Shown here: positions 43,238 to 50,289 of the stretch, one piece after another
How positions within the stretch are numbered: position 1 is the stretch's first letter
How the letters are laid out: every line of letters starts with the position of its first letter
NCBI RefSeq assembly: GCF_035917235.1
Contig: NZ_CP108423.1
Span: 4,555,501 to 4,619,500, forward strand
Direction: 5' to 3'
Length of the DNA: 64,000 nt
From: Streptomyces sp. NBC_01294
GTDB lineage: Bacteria > Actinomycetota > Actinomycetes > Streptomycetales > Streptomycetaceae
Notes under the pieces: model-generated
Seen by the model: the letters and a program-made list of their open reading frames with translations, nothing else
The model's database searches: none
What the model was told of the DNA's origin: nothing
Translations under genes and position numbers: made by a program

Positions 43238-43332
43238 CGGGTTGACCTCACTCGTACTCGTGGTTACTTCCGCACATCCACGTCCACATCCGGATGCCGG
43301 TGCCAAAGGGGGCCGAGCCGCGGGACCGCGGC

Positions 43333-45531
43333 TCAGTTCGCGGCCGTCACCGCGCCGGGGACCACTTCCAGCAGACCGGCTTCGAGCGACTCGTCCAGCA
43401 GCGGCCGCATGTCCTCCAGGCCGCAGCCGACCGAGGCGACCGCCGAGTCCAGCGGGCGCACCCCGTCGAAGGCGCGCAGCAGCCGCAGCCAGTCGCCGTG
43501 GGTGATCTGGTCGATGGTGAAGCGCAGGGCGCCGTCGATCACGACGTACGAGGTCTTCGCGTCCGGGGAGTCGTCCAGGACGAGGACCCCGTCGGCGAGC
43601 CGCAGCACGGTCGCCTCCTCGATCCGGGTCTGCGGGAACAGCTCGCGGATCTCGGGACCTTCGAAGTCGCTCACCCGCACCTCGTACGGGGCGGGGCCGG
43701 GAGCCGGACGGCTGCCGGGCGGGTCGACCGTCATCAGGTCGAGCAGGCCCAGGTTGACGACGCGCAGCAGCAGCTCCACGTGGCCCGAGCTCTGGTCCTG
43801 CTCCAGCCGGCGCAGCGTCCGGCGGACGTTGGCCCCGTCGAGGTACTGGGCGGCGCGCGGCGAGGACAGTGCCTCCTCGACCAGCTCGTCTCCGCCACCT
43901 GCCAGCATGCGGGTGAAGGTCCGGTGGGTGTGCCGGACGCCCTCGCCCTCGTAGAAGGCCAGCTTGGGACGGCTGATCACCTCGGGCGGCAGGATGTCGC
44001 TGACGGCCTCGCGGATGACCTGCTTGTTCCAGAACAGCCGCTTGCGGTAGGCGCGGGGCACGCTCGCCAGCAGCTCGATGATGCGGTGGTCCAGGAAGGG
44101 CACCCGCGCCTCGACCCCGTTCCCGGAGGCGGTGCGGTCCTCGACCCAGAAGTTGTACTGCTGCATGTCGCGGAACTTCCACGCCAGGTAGGAGCCGTAC
44201 GGGTCGTCGACCGCCCCCGGTGCGTACGCGTCCACCGCGGCGTCGCCGAGCAGTGGCAGGTCGGTCTCCTCCCACCAGGCGGACACGGGGGAGCGGGTGC
44301 CGAGCGCCTTGCGGCGGGCCAGCGTGCGCAGGTTGCCGTCGAAGTCCTCCCAGTCGCCGCCGCCCGAGAGGGCGACGCTGTAGCCGCCGCTGAACTCGTC
44401 GGCGCCGGAACCCAGCAGCATCGCCTTGAGCCCGGGCCGCTCGGCGCGCGCGAAGCGGTACATCTCGCTCTTGTAGAACTGCTCCGGTCCGCACTGCGGC
44501 GTCTCCATCAGCCACAGCAGGCGCCGCCACTCGTCCGGCGAGGGCACCCGGTCGGCTCCGAAGGCCACTTGGTGGTGCGGCAGCCCGAGCAGGCCCGCGG
44601 TCTCCTGGGCGTACTGGGCGTCCTTGTTGACCACCGTGCTGCCGGTCAGGGCGGAGAAGGTGTGCAGTTCCGTGTGGGCGGACAGGGCGGTGATCGCCGC
44701 CGAGTCCAGGCCGCCGCTGAGGAAGACACCGATCTCGGCGTCGGCGATCAGGCACTCGCGGACCGACGAGGCGAGCAGGTCGCCCATGCTCTGCACGAAG
44801 AAGCTCTCGGGGAGGTCGCCCGCCTCGGCCGGCGCCGGCAGCTCCCAGTAGCGGTGCACGCGGGTCGCGCCGTCGCGCAGGCCGATGCTCATGACGGTGC
44901 CCGACGGGACGTGGTCCACGTCCTTGAACCAGGTCACGGGCTCGTCGTCGACCATCACGGGGGCGGCGCTGAGACCCTGGTCGGCGAGGGCGCGCGCCCA
45001 GTCCACCTCGCGCGGGCAGTCGGGGTGCGCGAAGAGCGCCTTGATCTCCGAACCGAACAGCACGGTGTCGCCGCGGCGGTGGACGAACAGGGGCTTGATG
45101 CCGAGCCGGTCCCGGGCCAGCAGCAGCCGCTGCTCGCGCAGGTCGATGACGGCGATGCCGAACATGCCCCGGACGTCGTCCAGGAAGTCGATGCCCTTCT
45201 CCAGGTAGAGGTGGAGGAGCACCTCGCAGTCGGACTCGCTGCGGAACTTCGCCCGGCCCTCGAACGTGCGGCGCAGTTCGCGGTGGTTGTAGATCTCGCC
45301 GTTGCAGGCGAGGATCACATTGCCGTCTTCGCTGATGAACGGCTGCCGGCCGCCCTCAGGGTCGATCAGTGCGAGCCGGGTGAAGGACATGCAGGCCTGC
45401 GCCGTGTGGTGGAACTGCATGTCGTCGGGGCCGCGGGGACGCAGCGCACGGGCCATGTCTCGCAGGATCTGGTCGGCCGACCCCGCGAGGCCGCTTCCGT
45501 CGGTGTGAGCGAATCCGGCAATTCCGCACAT
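43333..45531 (-). CDS. fzmA: Asparagine synthetase B homologue with PqqD-like C-terminal extension (FzmA)
   Basis: 732 residues. The class II glutaminase domain is complete (Cys2 in MCGIAG, NGEIYNH at 77-83). The synthetase domain has the PP-loop SGGLDS at 272-277 and GSGADEFSGGY. About 120 residues extend beyond a normal AsnB; residues 642-732 read like a PqqD or winged-helix fold (RAFDGVRPLDSAV, ESLEAGLLEVV). Inference: the glutaminase site could cleave gamma-glutamylhydrazide, made by FzmN/FzmO as a glutamine mimic, and the freed hydrazine could attack an adenylated Arg carboxylate. It lies directly after the 22-codon peptide gene. Lasso cyclases belong to the same superfamily. Confidence 0.85.
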   Translation of the reverse strand: MCGIAGFAHTDGSGLAGSADQILRDMARALRPRGPDDMQFHHTAQACMSFTRLALIDPEGGRQPFISEDGNVILACNGEIYNHRELRRTFEGRAKFRSESDCEVLLHLYLEKGIDFLDDVRGMFGIAVIDLREQRLLLARDRLGIKPLFVHRRGDTVLFGSEIKALFAHPDCPREVDWARALADQGLSAAPVMVDDEPVTWFKDVDHVPSGTVMSIGLRDGATRVHRYWELPAPAEAGDLPESFFVQSMGDLLASSVRECLIADAEIGVFLSGGLDSAAITALSAHTELHTFSALTGSTVVNKDAQYAQETAGLLGLPHHQVAFGADRVPSPDEWRRLLWLMETPQCGPEQFYKSEMYRFARAERPGLKAMLLGSGADEFSGGYSVALSGGGDWEDFDGNLRTLARRKALGTRSPVSAWWEETDLPLLGDAAVDAYAPGAVDDPYGSYLAWKFRDMQQYNFWVEDRTASGNGVEARVPFLDHRIIELLASVPRAYRKRLFWNKQVIREAVSDILPPEVISRPKLAFYEGEGVRHTHRTFTRMLAGGGDELVEEALSSPRAAQYLDGANVRRTLRRLEQDQSSGHVELLLRVVNLGLLDLMTVDPPGSRPAPGPAPYEVRVSDFEGPEIRELFPQTRIEEATVLRLADGVLVLDDSPDAKTSYVVIDGALRFTIDQITHGDWLRLLRAFDGVRPLDSAVASVGCGLEDMRPLLDESLEAGLLEVVPGAVTAAN

Positions 45532-45580
45532 GTGGCTTCCGATTCCCCTGTGTCGTCTGCGTCTGTGTCCTGGAGCGGAA

Positions 45581-45614
45581 CATGCCACGCCCCCGGTCAA
45601 GGAGGCGTGGCATG
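45581..45614 (-). terminator. Hairpin between peptide gene and fzmA (candidate attenuator)
   Basis: A perfect 11-bp stem (45581-45591 with 45604-45614; arm CATGCCACGCC) with a 12-base loop starts ten bases after the peptide stop and ends 50 bases before fzmA. No long U-tract follows, so it is more likely a leaky terminator or an RNA-stabilising 3' end that lets the peptide mRNA exceed the rest of the operon, as in many RiPP operons. Confidence 0.7.
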
Positions 45615-45623
45615 TCGTCACCG

Positions 45624-45692
45624 CTATCGCACGGAAGCGACGATGGTGCCCTGGTCGACCTTCTTGGCCTCCGGCTTGGTGTAAACCTTCAT
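45624..45692 (-). CDS. 22-residue peptide ending in Val-Arg, candidate precursor/scaffold peptide
   Basis: A 22-codon gene at the head of the minus fzm operon. The peptide begins MKVYTKPEAKK and ends TIVASVR. The start is fixed by a full GGGAGGTGA ribosome site five bases upstream; the longer in-frame reading is Pro/Arg-rich non-coding sequence. Tyr4-x-x-Pro7 resembles the YxxP element of lasso leader peptides bound by PqqD-like proteins. The final two residues equal the Val-Arg of fosfazinomycin A. It is directly upstream of the asparagine synthetase homologue. The role as scaffold is an inference, and I recall no published function. Confidence 0.78.
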   Translation of the reverse strand: MKVYTKPEAKKVDQGTIVASVR

Positions 45693-45697
45693 GACTT

Positions 45698-45706
45698 TCA
45701 CCTCCC
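45698..45706 (-). promoter_or_regulatory. Strong Shine-Dalgarno of the 22-codon peptide gene
   Basis: GGGAGGTGA on the minus strand, five bases before the ATG at 45692, is among the best ribosome sites in the window. It decides the short start, because it lies inside the longer reading frame. Confidence 0.85.
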
Positions 45707-45875
45707 TCGATGCCCTGCGGTCTTTGCTGTTGAAGAGCATCCATCCCCCCGGTGTGGTGCCGGTGGCGCACAGGTGGCGCGCGGGTGCGGTGGCCGGACC
45801 GGGGGCGGGCGACTGCCGCGGCCCCGCAGGCCAGGGCATGCGAGGCGGGCCTCACGCGTGTGAGGGGATCGTCGT

Positions 45876-46020
45876 ATGACGGATTGGTCGCAGCTCAGCC
45901 ATGCGTACGGCTCCGCGGAAGACGTACCCGCGCTGCTGGACCGGCTCGCATCGGAACCGGGCCCCGGACTCTGGAGCGATCTGTGGTCGGCGCTGTGCCA
46001 CCAGTCCGCGCACGGCACGC
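45876..46020 (+). pseudogene. 5' remnant of a HEAT-repeat-like hypothetical gene
   Basis: The first 45 codons (MTDWSQLSHAYG, then LWSDLWSALCHQS) read as the N-terminus of a common Streptomyces hypothetical protein with HEAT-like repeats. After that the frame goes into low-quality Pro/Arg/Ser sequence and ends at 46178. No continuation of the family is seen in the other frames. It probably marks truncation at the cluster border. The assignment rests on memory of the family. Confidence 0.5.
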
Positions 46021-46174
46021 CAGCGAAGAGCACTTCTCGGTGGCCGCCCGCATCGCGGCCAAGCGGTCAGGGACGAGCCAGACCTCGCTCCCCCACCCCC
46101 GGCCGAGGAGTAGCGTCGTTTTCACACCGGGTGAGGGCCCTGTCCTTGCCCCAGACCGATTGGTTTCTCCGTCC

Positions 46175-46471
46175 ATGACGACTCACCCCGTCTCGCCCAC
46201 GGCCCCGCCCGCACCTCCGCCCATGCGCACGCTCGGGGAGGTCCGGGCAGCCCTCGCTGCGGGTCTCGGGTTTCCCGGAGATCTGGCGGGCATGGAGGCC
46301 GAGCTCGCCGCGACCCTGGAGCGCGTCGACTACACCGACCTGAGCGAAGTGTCCGAGATCATCGCCGCCTATCGGGGGCACGTACTGACGCGCTGCGACC
46401 CGGGGTTCGAGGACGCACTCGCCGAAGGGATCGCGCTCGTGCACTCCCTGAAGGAGGAGAAGACCCGTTGA
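46175..46471 (+). CDS. Small hypothetical protein
   Basis: 98 residues. A Pro-rich N-terminus is followed by a helical body (LGEVRAALAAGLGFPGDLAGMEAEL, then EVSEIIAAYRGHVLTRCD), with no recognised domain. It is coupled to the next gene by TTGA overlap, and an AAGGAGGAGA site near its end serves that gene. Confidence 0.6.
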   Translation: MTTHPVSPTAPPAPPPMRTLGEVRAALAAGLGFPGDLAGMEAELAATLERVDYTDLSEVSEIIAAYRGHVLTRCDPGFEDALAEGIALVHSLKEEKTR

Positions 46472-46770
46472 GCGATCAGGGGGACCCGGTCGTCGTGGAG
46501 ATCACCCACACCGCTGCCGCGCGTGTCACCGAACTGGGGGACGAGGTCTCGACCGCGGTGAAGGAGCTGCAGGTGGAGCTCTCGGGGACACCGCGCCTGG
46601 GGCGCCTGGTGCAGGTCAGGCCAGGTGGCGTCCAGGTGTGGACCACTCGGGTGGAGCAGCGCGGCACCATGCCCGCGCTGTCGGTGACGTACGTGTTCGT
46701 GCCCGAGCCGCGGCCATCGGCCGCCGCGATCGTCTCGGTTGTTCCGGACGACACCAGCGCCGACGACTAG
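46468..46770 (+). CDS. Small hypothetical protein, beta-rich
   Basis: 100 residues, TTG start seven bases after AAGGAGGAGA. It resembles small actinobacterial proteins of the trypsin-co-occurring (Trypco) kind, with alternating strands such as GRLVQVRPGGVQVWTT. The assignment is weak. It probably works together with its upstream neighbour. Confidence 0.6.
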   Translation: MSDQGDPVVVEITHTAAARVTELGDEVSTAVKELQVELSGTPRLGRLVQVRPGGVQVWTTRVEQRGTMPALSVTYVFVPEPRPSAAAIVSVVPDDTSADD

Positions 46771-46785
46771 CGTCCGCGGTATGAC

Positions 46786-46820
46786 GAAGGCCCCCGCCGA
46801 TCGAAGCGGCGGGGGCCTTC
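46786..46820. terminator. Hairpin terminator
   Basis: A perfect 14-bp stem (46786-46799 with 46807-46820, arm GAAGGCCCCCGCCG) with a 7-base loop follows the small gene pair and lies before the convergent Nudix gene. Confidence 0.8.
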
Positions 46821-46895
46821 TGCCGGCCAGGGTATGCGAGTCGGGCTTGCGTGCCTGGCCGGGCTGCAAGGGAACCTCTCCGAGGAACCATGGCG

Positions 46896-47363
46896 TCAGC
46901 GGACGACAGGGCCGCGACCAGCTCTCCAATCGTTGATGCGCTTACGGATGCTGGGCACCATCGGAAGCTCGTCGGTGGCCTCGGGGGTGAACCACGCAAC
47001 TTCGAATGACTCGTCGGACGTCCGGAGGCTGCCCCCCGTGGGGCGGGCAAGAAGGCAGATCGAGAATTCCTGCCGGACCTCTCCATCGTCGTAGGCAAAG
47101 ACGTGTCCGGGGTTCGTGTACGTACCGACGATCCCCGTAATCTCAACCACGATGCCGGTCTCCTCAAGAGTCTCCCGGGCCGCGCAGTCGCCGATGCTCT
47201 CCCCGAGCTCCATCCTGCCGCCCGGCAGGGCCCACATCCTGTTGTCTGTGCGTCGCTGCAGCAACACCCGGCCGCCGTCATCGACGACAACCGTGGAAGC
47301 CGCAGGCACCAGGCTGTTCGCCATGGGGGCATTGGGGTCGTCCTCATAGTCACGCCTGGGCAT
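46896..47363 (-). CDS. Nudix hydrolase
   Basis: 155 residues. The Nudix box is complete: GGRMELGES, then AARETLEETGI (near 51-73). It hydrolyses a nucleoside diphosphate-linked substrate. The ATG at 47363 gives the usual length. It overlaps the XRE regulator gene by 14 bases, so the regulator and hydrolase form a two-gene operon. Confidence 0.88.
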   Translation of the reverse strand: MPRRDYEDDPNAPMANSLVPAASTVVVDDGGRVLLQRRTDNRMWALPGGRMELGESIGDCAARETLEETGIVVEITGIVGTYTNPGHVFAYDDGEVRQEFSICLLARPTGGSLRTSDESFEVAWFTPEATDELPMVPSIRKRINDWRAGRGPVVR

Positions 47364-48111
47364 CCTGCCTCGCCCCCCGAATGTCGCGTCCACGACTCCA
47401 CAGCTCTTCGACATGAGCGGTGAAACGGTCGAACATCCCGTCCGTCTGCCTGCGTCGTAGGTGCATCATCGGTGAATCGTGGCCGACCCTGCGGGCCAGG
47501 ATCGGGGTAACGATCATCTCGTCGTCGAACCGGAAGACGGAAAGGTTCACGTGCCCGGTCTCGAACCGGCCTTCGATGCCACTGACGTCGCGCAGCTTCT
47601 CCAGCTCGTTCAGCGTCACGGCGATGCGAGTGGAAAGTGTCAGCGGTACGCCTTCCTCAGCCTCGCGCGCTGCCGTGACCACGCTGTTCGGGTCGCCGAT
47701 CAGGAACCGCACTCGGCATCCACCCTGGGCCTTGCGACGCAGCGCACCTGCCAGGTTCGCCTGCTCCAGCCACAGGAAGTAGTTGGTGTACCCGGCGAAT
47801 ACCAGCTCGCGCTGCGCCTTCGTCACGAGGGACTTCCACAGGCTTGCCGGGGCGGCCGAGCGGTAGGGGAAGACCTGGACTATTTCTCTGTCCGGACCGA
47901 TGGTGAGGGCCGACCGGACGGCATTGGGCCACAAAGCTGCCTCCTCCTCGCCTAGTGCCTCGCAGGCAGCCCATCGGTGGCGGGCATGAGGAATGCGGTT
48001 CGGCTCAGTGATCCATCGACCAACCGTCTTCGCATCGACCCCGCAAGCTTCCGCGAGCTGCACTTCGGTCATCTTGGCATTCGCCATCGCTCGGCGCAGC
48101 GTGTGATTCAC
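47350..48111 (-). CDS. XRE-family regulator with DUF5919 domain
   Basis: 253 residues. An N-terminal helix-turn-helix (MTEVQLAEACGVDAKTVGRWI) is followed by a DUF5919-type phospholipase D-like fold (ELVFAGYTNYFLWLEQ, then CRVRFLIGDPNS). The GTG at 48111 has GGAGG six bases upstream. This type often lies beside Nudix genes in Streptomyces. It is divergent from two small genes. Confidence 0.82.
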   Translation of the reverse strand: MNHTLRRAMANAKMTEVQLAEACGVDAKTVGRWITEPNRIPHARHRWAACEALGEEEAALWPNAVRSALTIGPDREIVQVFPYRSAAPASLWKSLVTKAQRELVFAGYTNYFLWLEQANLAGALRRKAQGGCRVRFLIGDPNSVVTAAREAEEGVPLTLSTRIAVTLNELEKLRDVSGIEGRFETGHVNLSVFRFDDEMIVTPILARRVGHDSPMMHLRRRQTDGMFDRFTAHVEELWSRGRDIRGARQDAQA

Positions 48112-48324
48112 AGTTCGCCTCCACGGCCCGTCAGGGACGGAACGAACCGTAACGGCAAAGTGTCCCAAACGTCCCGAGAACGCGGTAGCAACGCCCTGAC
48201 GAGGGACGGAACATCGGTGCTGGCCCACGACACTGCCCGGTGTCTCGGCCGCGAAAGGGAGAGCCGCCATGAAGGACGAACCACGTTGCCGGCGAAGCGG
48301 TCTCGCGAGCGAGGAGTGATCCGC

Positions 48325-48480
48325 ATGCCACAGAGCCGCAGTGTGTCCATCGTCGACACGGAAGACGTCCCCTCGGTGAGGGTGACGGCCAGAGGCGAGC
48401 CCAGCGCAGATCTGCTGGACCGGGCGCTGGCCGGCTGGGAGCGCTTCCTCGGCACCTTGCAGGAGGCGTCCGATGAGTGA
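48325..48480 (+). CDS. Small hypothetical protein (51 aa)
   Basis: 51 residues from an ATG with GAGGAG eight bases upstream. No family recognised. It overlaps the next gene by eight bases. The pair faces away from the XRE regulator gene, which may control it. Confidence 0.55.
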   Translation: MPQSRSVSIVDTEDVPSVRVTARGEPSADLLDRALAGWERFLGTLQEASDE

Positions 48481-48682
48481 GCAGTACGAATACGTGCCGC
48501 ACCGACTCCTGCGCCGCCGCGTCCGCGACATCGCCTCCGGCGTCGAGGGTCAGCTGATGGCCGTGATCAACGAGAACGTCTCGGACGCCGGCATCGAGCA
48601 CTGGATGGAGCTGGCGTACATCCGTGGCGCGTCCGGCCGTGAATTCACCACTTCGGCCACCAACGTCGAGGCCGCAGACTGA
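48473..48682 (+). CDS. Small hypothetical protein (69 aa)
   Basis: 69 residues, start within the end of the upstream gene. The N-terminus is Arg-rich (RLLRRRVRD). The C-terminus carries AYIRGASGREFTTSATN. No family recognised, but coding bias and coupling support it as real. Confidence 0.6.
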   Translation: MSEQYEYVPHRLLRRRVRDIASGVEGQLMAVINENVSDAGIEHWMELAYIRGASGREFTTSATNVEAAD

Positions 48683-48913
48683 GCGCCCCGCTCCCCGAAG
48701 GATCGACCTTCCATCCCGCGCATCGGCCCTGATCAGCCCCTGCCGACCGTCGCCCGCCAGCGTGGAGGAGTGCGTAGTGATCGGTGGCGGTCTATGTCCA
48801 GCCCCAGACGGCCGTCGGACGCTGAGACGTGAGAAGCACGTAGCGATTGGACGCGCCCCCCGACCCGCCCGGGGGTCGCGGGCCGCCCCGCCCCCCGCCC
48901 CGTACGGCCCCCC

Positions 48914-50107
48914 TCACCCCCGGCCCAGCAGGACCGTGCCCGAGGAGCAGAACCAGCCGCCTGTGCCCGAGGTCAGGGCCACCTCGGGGAGGTGGCCGCC
49001 GTGCTTCGTCACCTGGCCCGGGCCCGCCTCGCCGCGGAGTTGGCGGACGGCCTCGACCAGGAGGAACAGGCCGCGCATGCCGGGGTGGCAGGCCGAGAGG
49101 CCGCCGCCGTCCGTGTTGACCGGGAGTTCCCCGTCGCGCAGGAGGCGGCCCTTCTCCACGAAGGCCCCGCCCTCGCCCTTCGCGCAGAAGCCGAGGTCCT
49201 CCAGGGTCACCAGGGTCATGTACGTGAAGGCGTCGTAGATCTCCGCGAGGTCCACGTCCGCCGGGGTGAGGCCGGCCCGCTCGAAGGCGATGCGGCCCGA
49301 GACCGCCGCCGGGGACACCGTGAAGTCCTCCCACTCCGACATCGTGGTGTGGGAGACGGACGTGCCGGAGCCCAGGACCCACACCGGGGCCTTCGCGGTG
49401 TCCGGTACGTAGTCCTCGGCCGCCAGCAGCACCGCGCAGCCTCCGTCCGAGCGGATGCAGCAGTGCAGCTTCGTGAAGGGGTCCGCGATCATCTCGCCCG
49501 ACAGGACGTCGTCCACCGTGATCGGGTCGCGGAACATCGCGTCCGGGTTGGTGGCCGCGTTCGCCCGGGCCTGGACGGCCACCGCGGCGAGCTGCTCCAG
49601 CGTCGTCCCGTACTCGTGCATGTGGCGGCGGGCGGCCATGGCGTACTTGGAGATCAGCGTGTGGCCGTACGGGACCTCGAACTGCAGCGGTCCCCGCGCC
49701 CCGAACGACAGGTTGGAGGTCCGCCGCCGGGCCTTGATGTCCGCGCGGGCCGTGGATCCGTAGACCAGCAGGACGGCGTTGGCGTGCCCGGCCGCGATCG
49801 CGTCCGCCGCGTGGGCGGTCATGACCTCCCAGGTCGAGCCGCCCACCGAGGTGGAGTCGACCCAGGTGGGGCGCAGGCCCAGGTACTCGGCCACCTCGAC
49901 CGGGGCGAGCGTGCCGAGGCCGGCCGAGGCGAAGCCGTCGATGACGGAGCGGTCCAGGCCGGAGTCGGCCAGGGCGCGGCGGGCGGCCTGCGCGTGCAGG
50001 GCGTAGGGGGTGGGGCCGTCCACCCGGCCGCAGTCGGAGAGGGCGACGCCGACCACCGCGACCCTCCGGCGGGCGCGGGGCGCGGGTCCAGGTGTGAGTC
50101 CAGGCAT
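48914..50107 (-). CDS. Thiolase-like (SCP-x/Ltp-type) acetyl-CoA acetyltransferase or aldolase
   Basis: About 397 residues. RRVAVVGVALSDCGRVDG at the start, a SVGGSTWEVMTAHAADAI region where thiolases carry the nucleophilic Cys (Ser or Thr here), and CHPGMRG and SSGTVLLGRG near the end. Loss of the nucleophile is typical of Ltp-like retro-aldolases that act with DUF35 partners in sterol side-chain cleavage. No DUF35 gene is adjacent; one lies at 13007. The ATG at 50107 avoids the operator at 50122-50138, although an upstream ATG at 50122 exists. Confidence 0.82.
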   Translation of the reverse strand: MPGLTPGPAPRARRRVAVVGVALSDCGRVDGPTPYALHAQAARRALADSGLDRSVIDGFASAGLGTLAPVEVAEYLGLRPTWVDSTSVGGSTWEVMTAHAADAIAAGHANAVLLVYGSTARADIKARRRTSNLSFGARGPLQFEVPYGHTLISKYAMAARRHMHEYGTTLEQLAAVAVQARANAATNPDAMFRDPITVDDVLSGEMIADPFTKLHCCIRSDGGCAVLLAAEDYVPDTAKAPVWVLGSGTSVSHTTMSEWEDFTVSPAAVSGRIAFERAGLTPADVDLAEIYDAFTYMTLVTLEDLGFCAKGEGGAFVEKGRLLRDGELPVNTDGGGLSACHPGMRGLFLLVEAVRQLRGEAGPGQVTKHGGHLPEVALTSGTGGWFCSSGTVLLGRG

Positions 50108-50121
50108 GGGGGGACGGTACA

Positions 50122-50138
50122 TCTGACGTAGTGTCAGA
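50122..50138. promoter_or_regulatory. 17-bp palindromic operator, copy 6
   Basis: TCTGACGTAGTGTCAGA is an inverted repeat of the shared family. Flanking bases extend the symmetry (CA at the left, TG at the right). It lies just before the thiolase gene. Confidence 0.75.
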
Positions 50139-50248
50139 TGCTAGCCCGCAGCGTTCCGCGCGGGTGCCGTTCAACCCCGGCCTCACCACCGGCGGCGGCC
50201 GGAACCCGCCCTCGCCACCCCCTGTGCATCTGCTGCCGCCGGGCCTAA

Positions 50249-50265
50249 CATGACGGCCCGTCAGA
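50249..50265. promoter_or_regulatory. 17-bp palindromic operator, copy 7
   Basis: CATGACGGCCCGTCAGA lies 24 bases before the acyl-CoA dehydrogenase gene, on the other side of the divergent promoter region from copy 6. Confidence 0.72.
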
Positions 50266-50289
50266 TACGGCACGGGGAGGAGCCCGACG

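Noticed and set aside
43333..45692. A complete lasso peptide system
   Set aside because: The peptide is too short, lacks a Gly/Ser core start and an Asp/Glu at ring position, there is no leader protease, and FzmA has a full glutaminase. Only parts of the logic are shared.
45624..45839. 71-residue reading of the peptide gene with an N-terminal extension
   Set aside because: The extension is Pro/Arg-rich, and the ribosome site for the short start lies inside it. The 22-codon form with the strong ribosome site is preferred.
45531..45855. Longer N-terminal extension of FzmA
   Set aside because: Class II glutaminases start with Met-Cys, the Cys becoming the catalytic N-terminal residue. The start must be at 45531.
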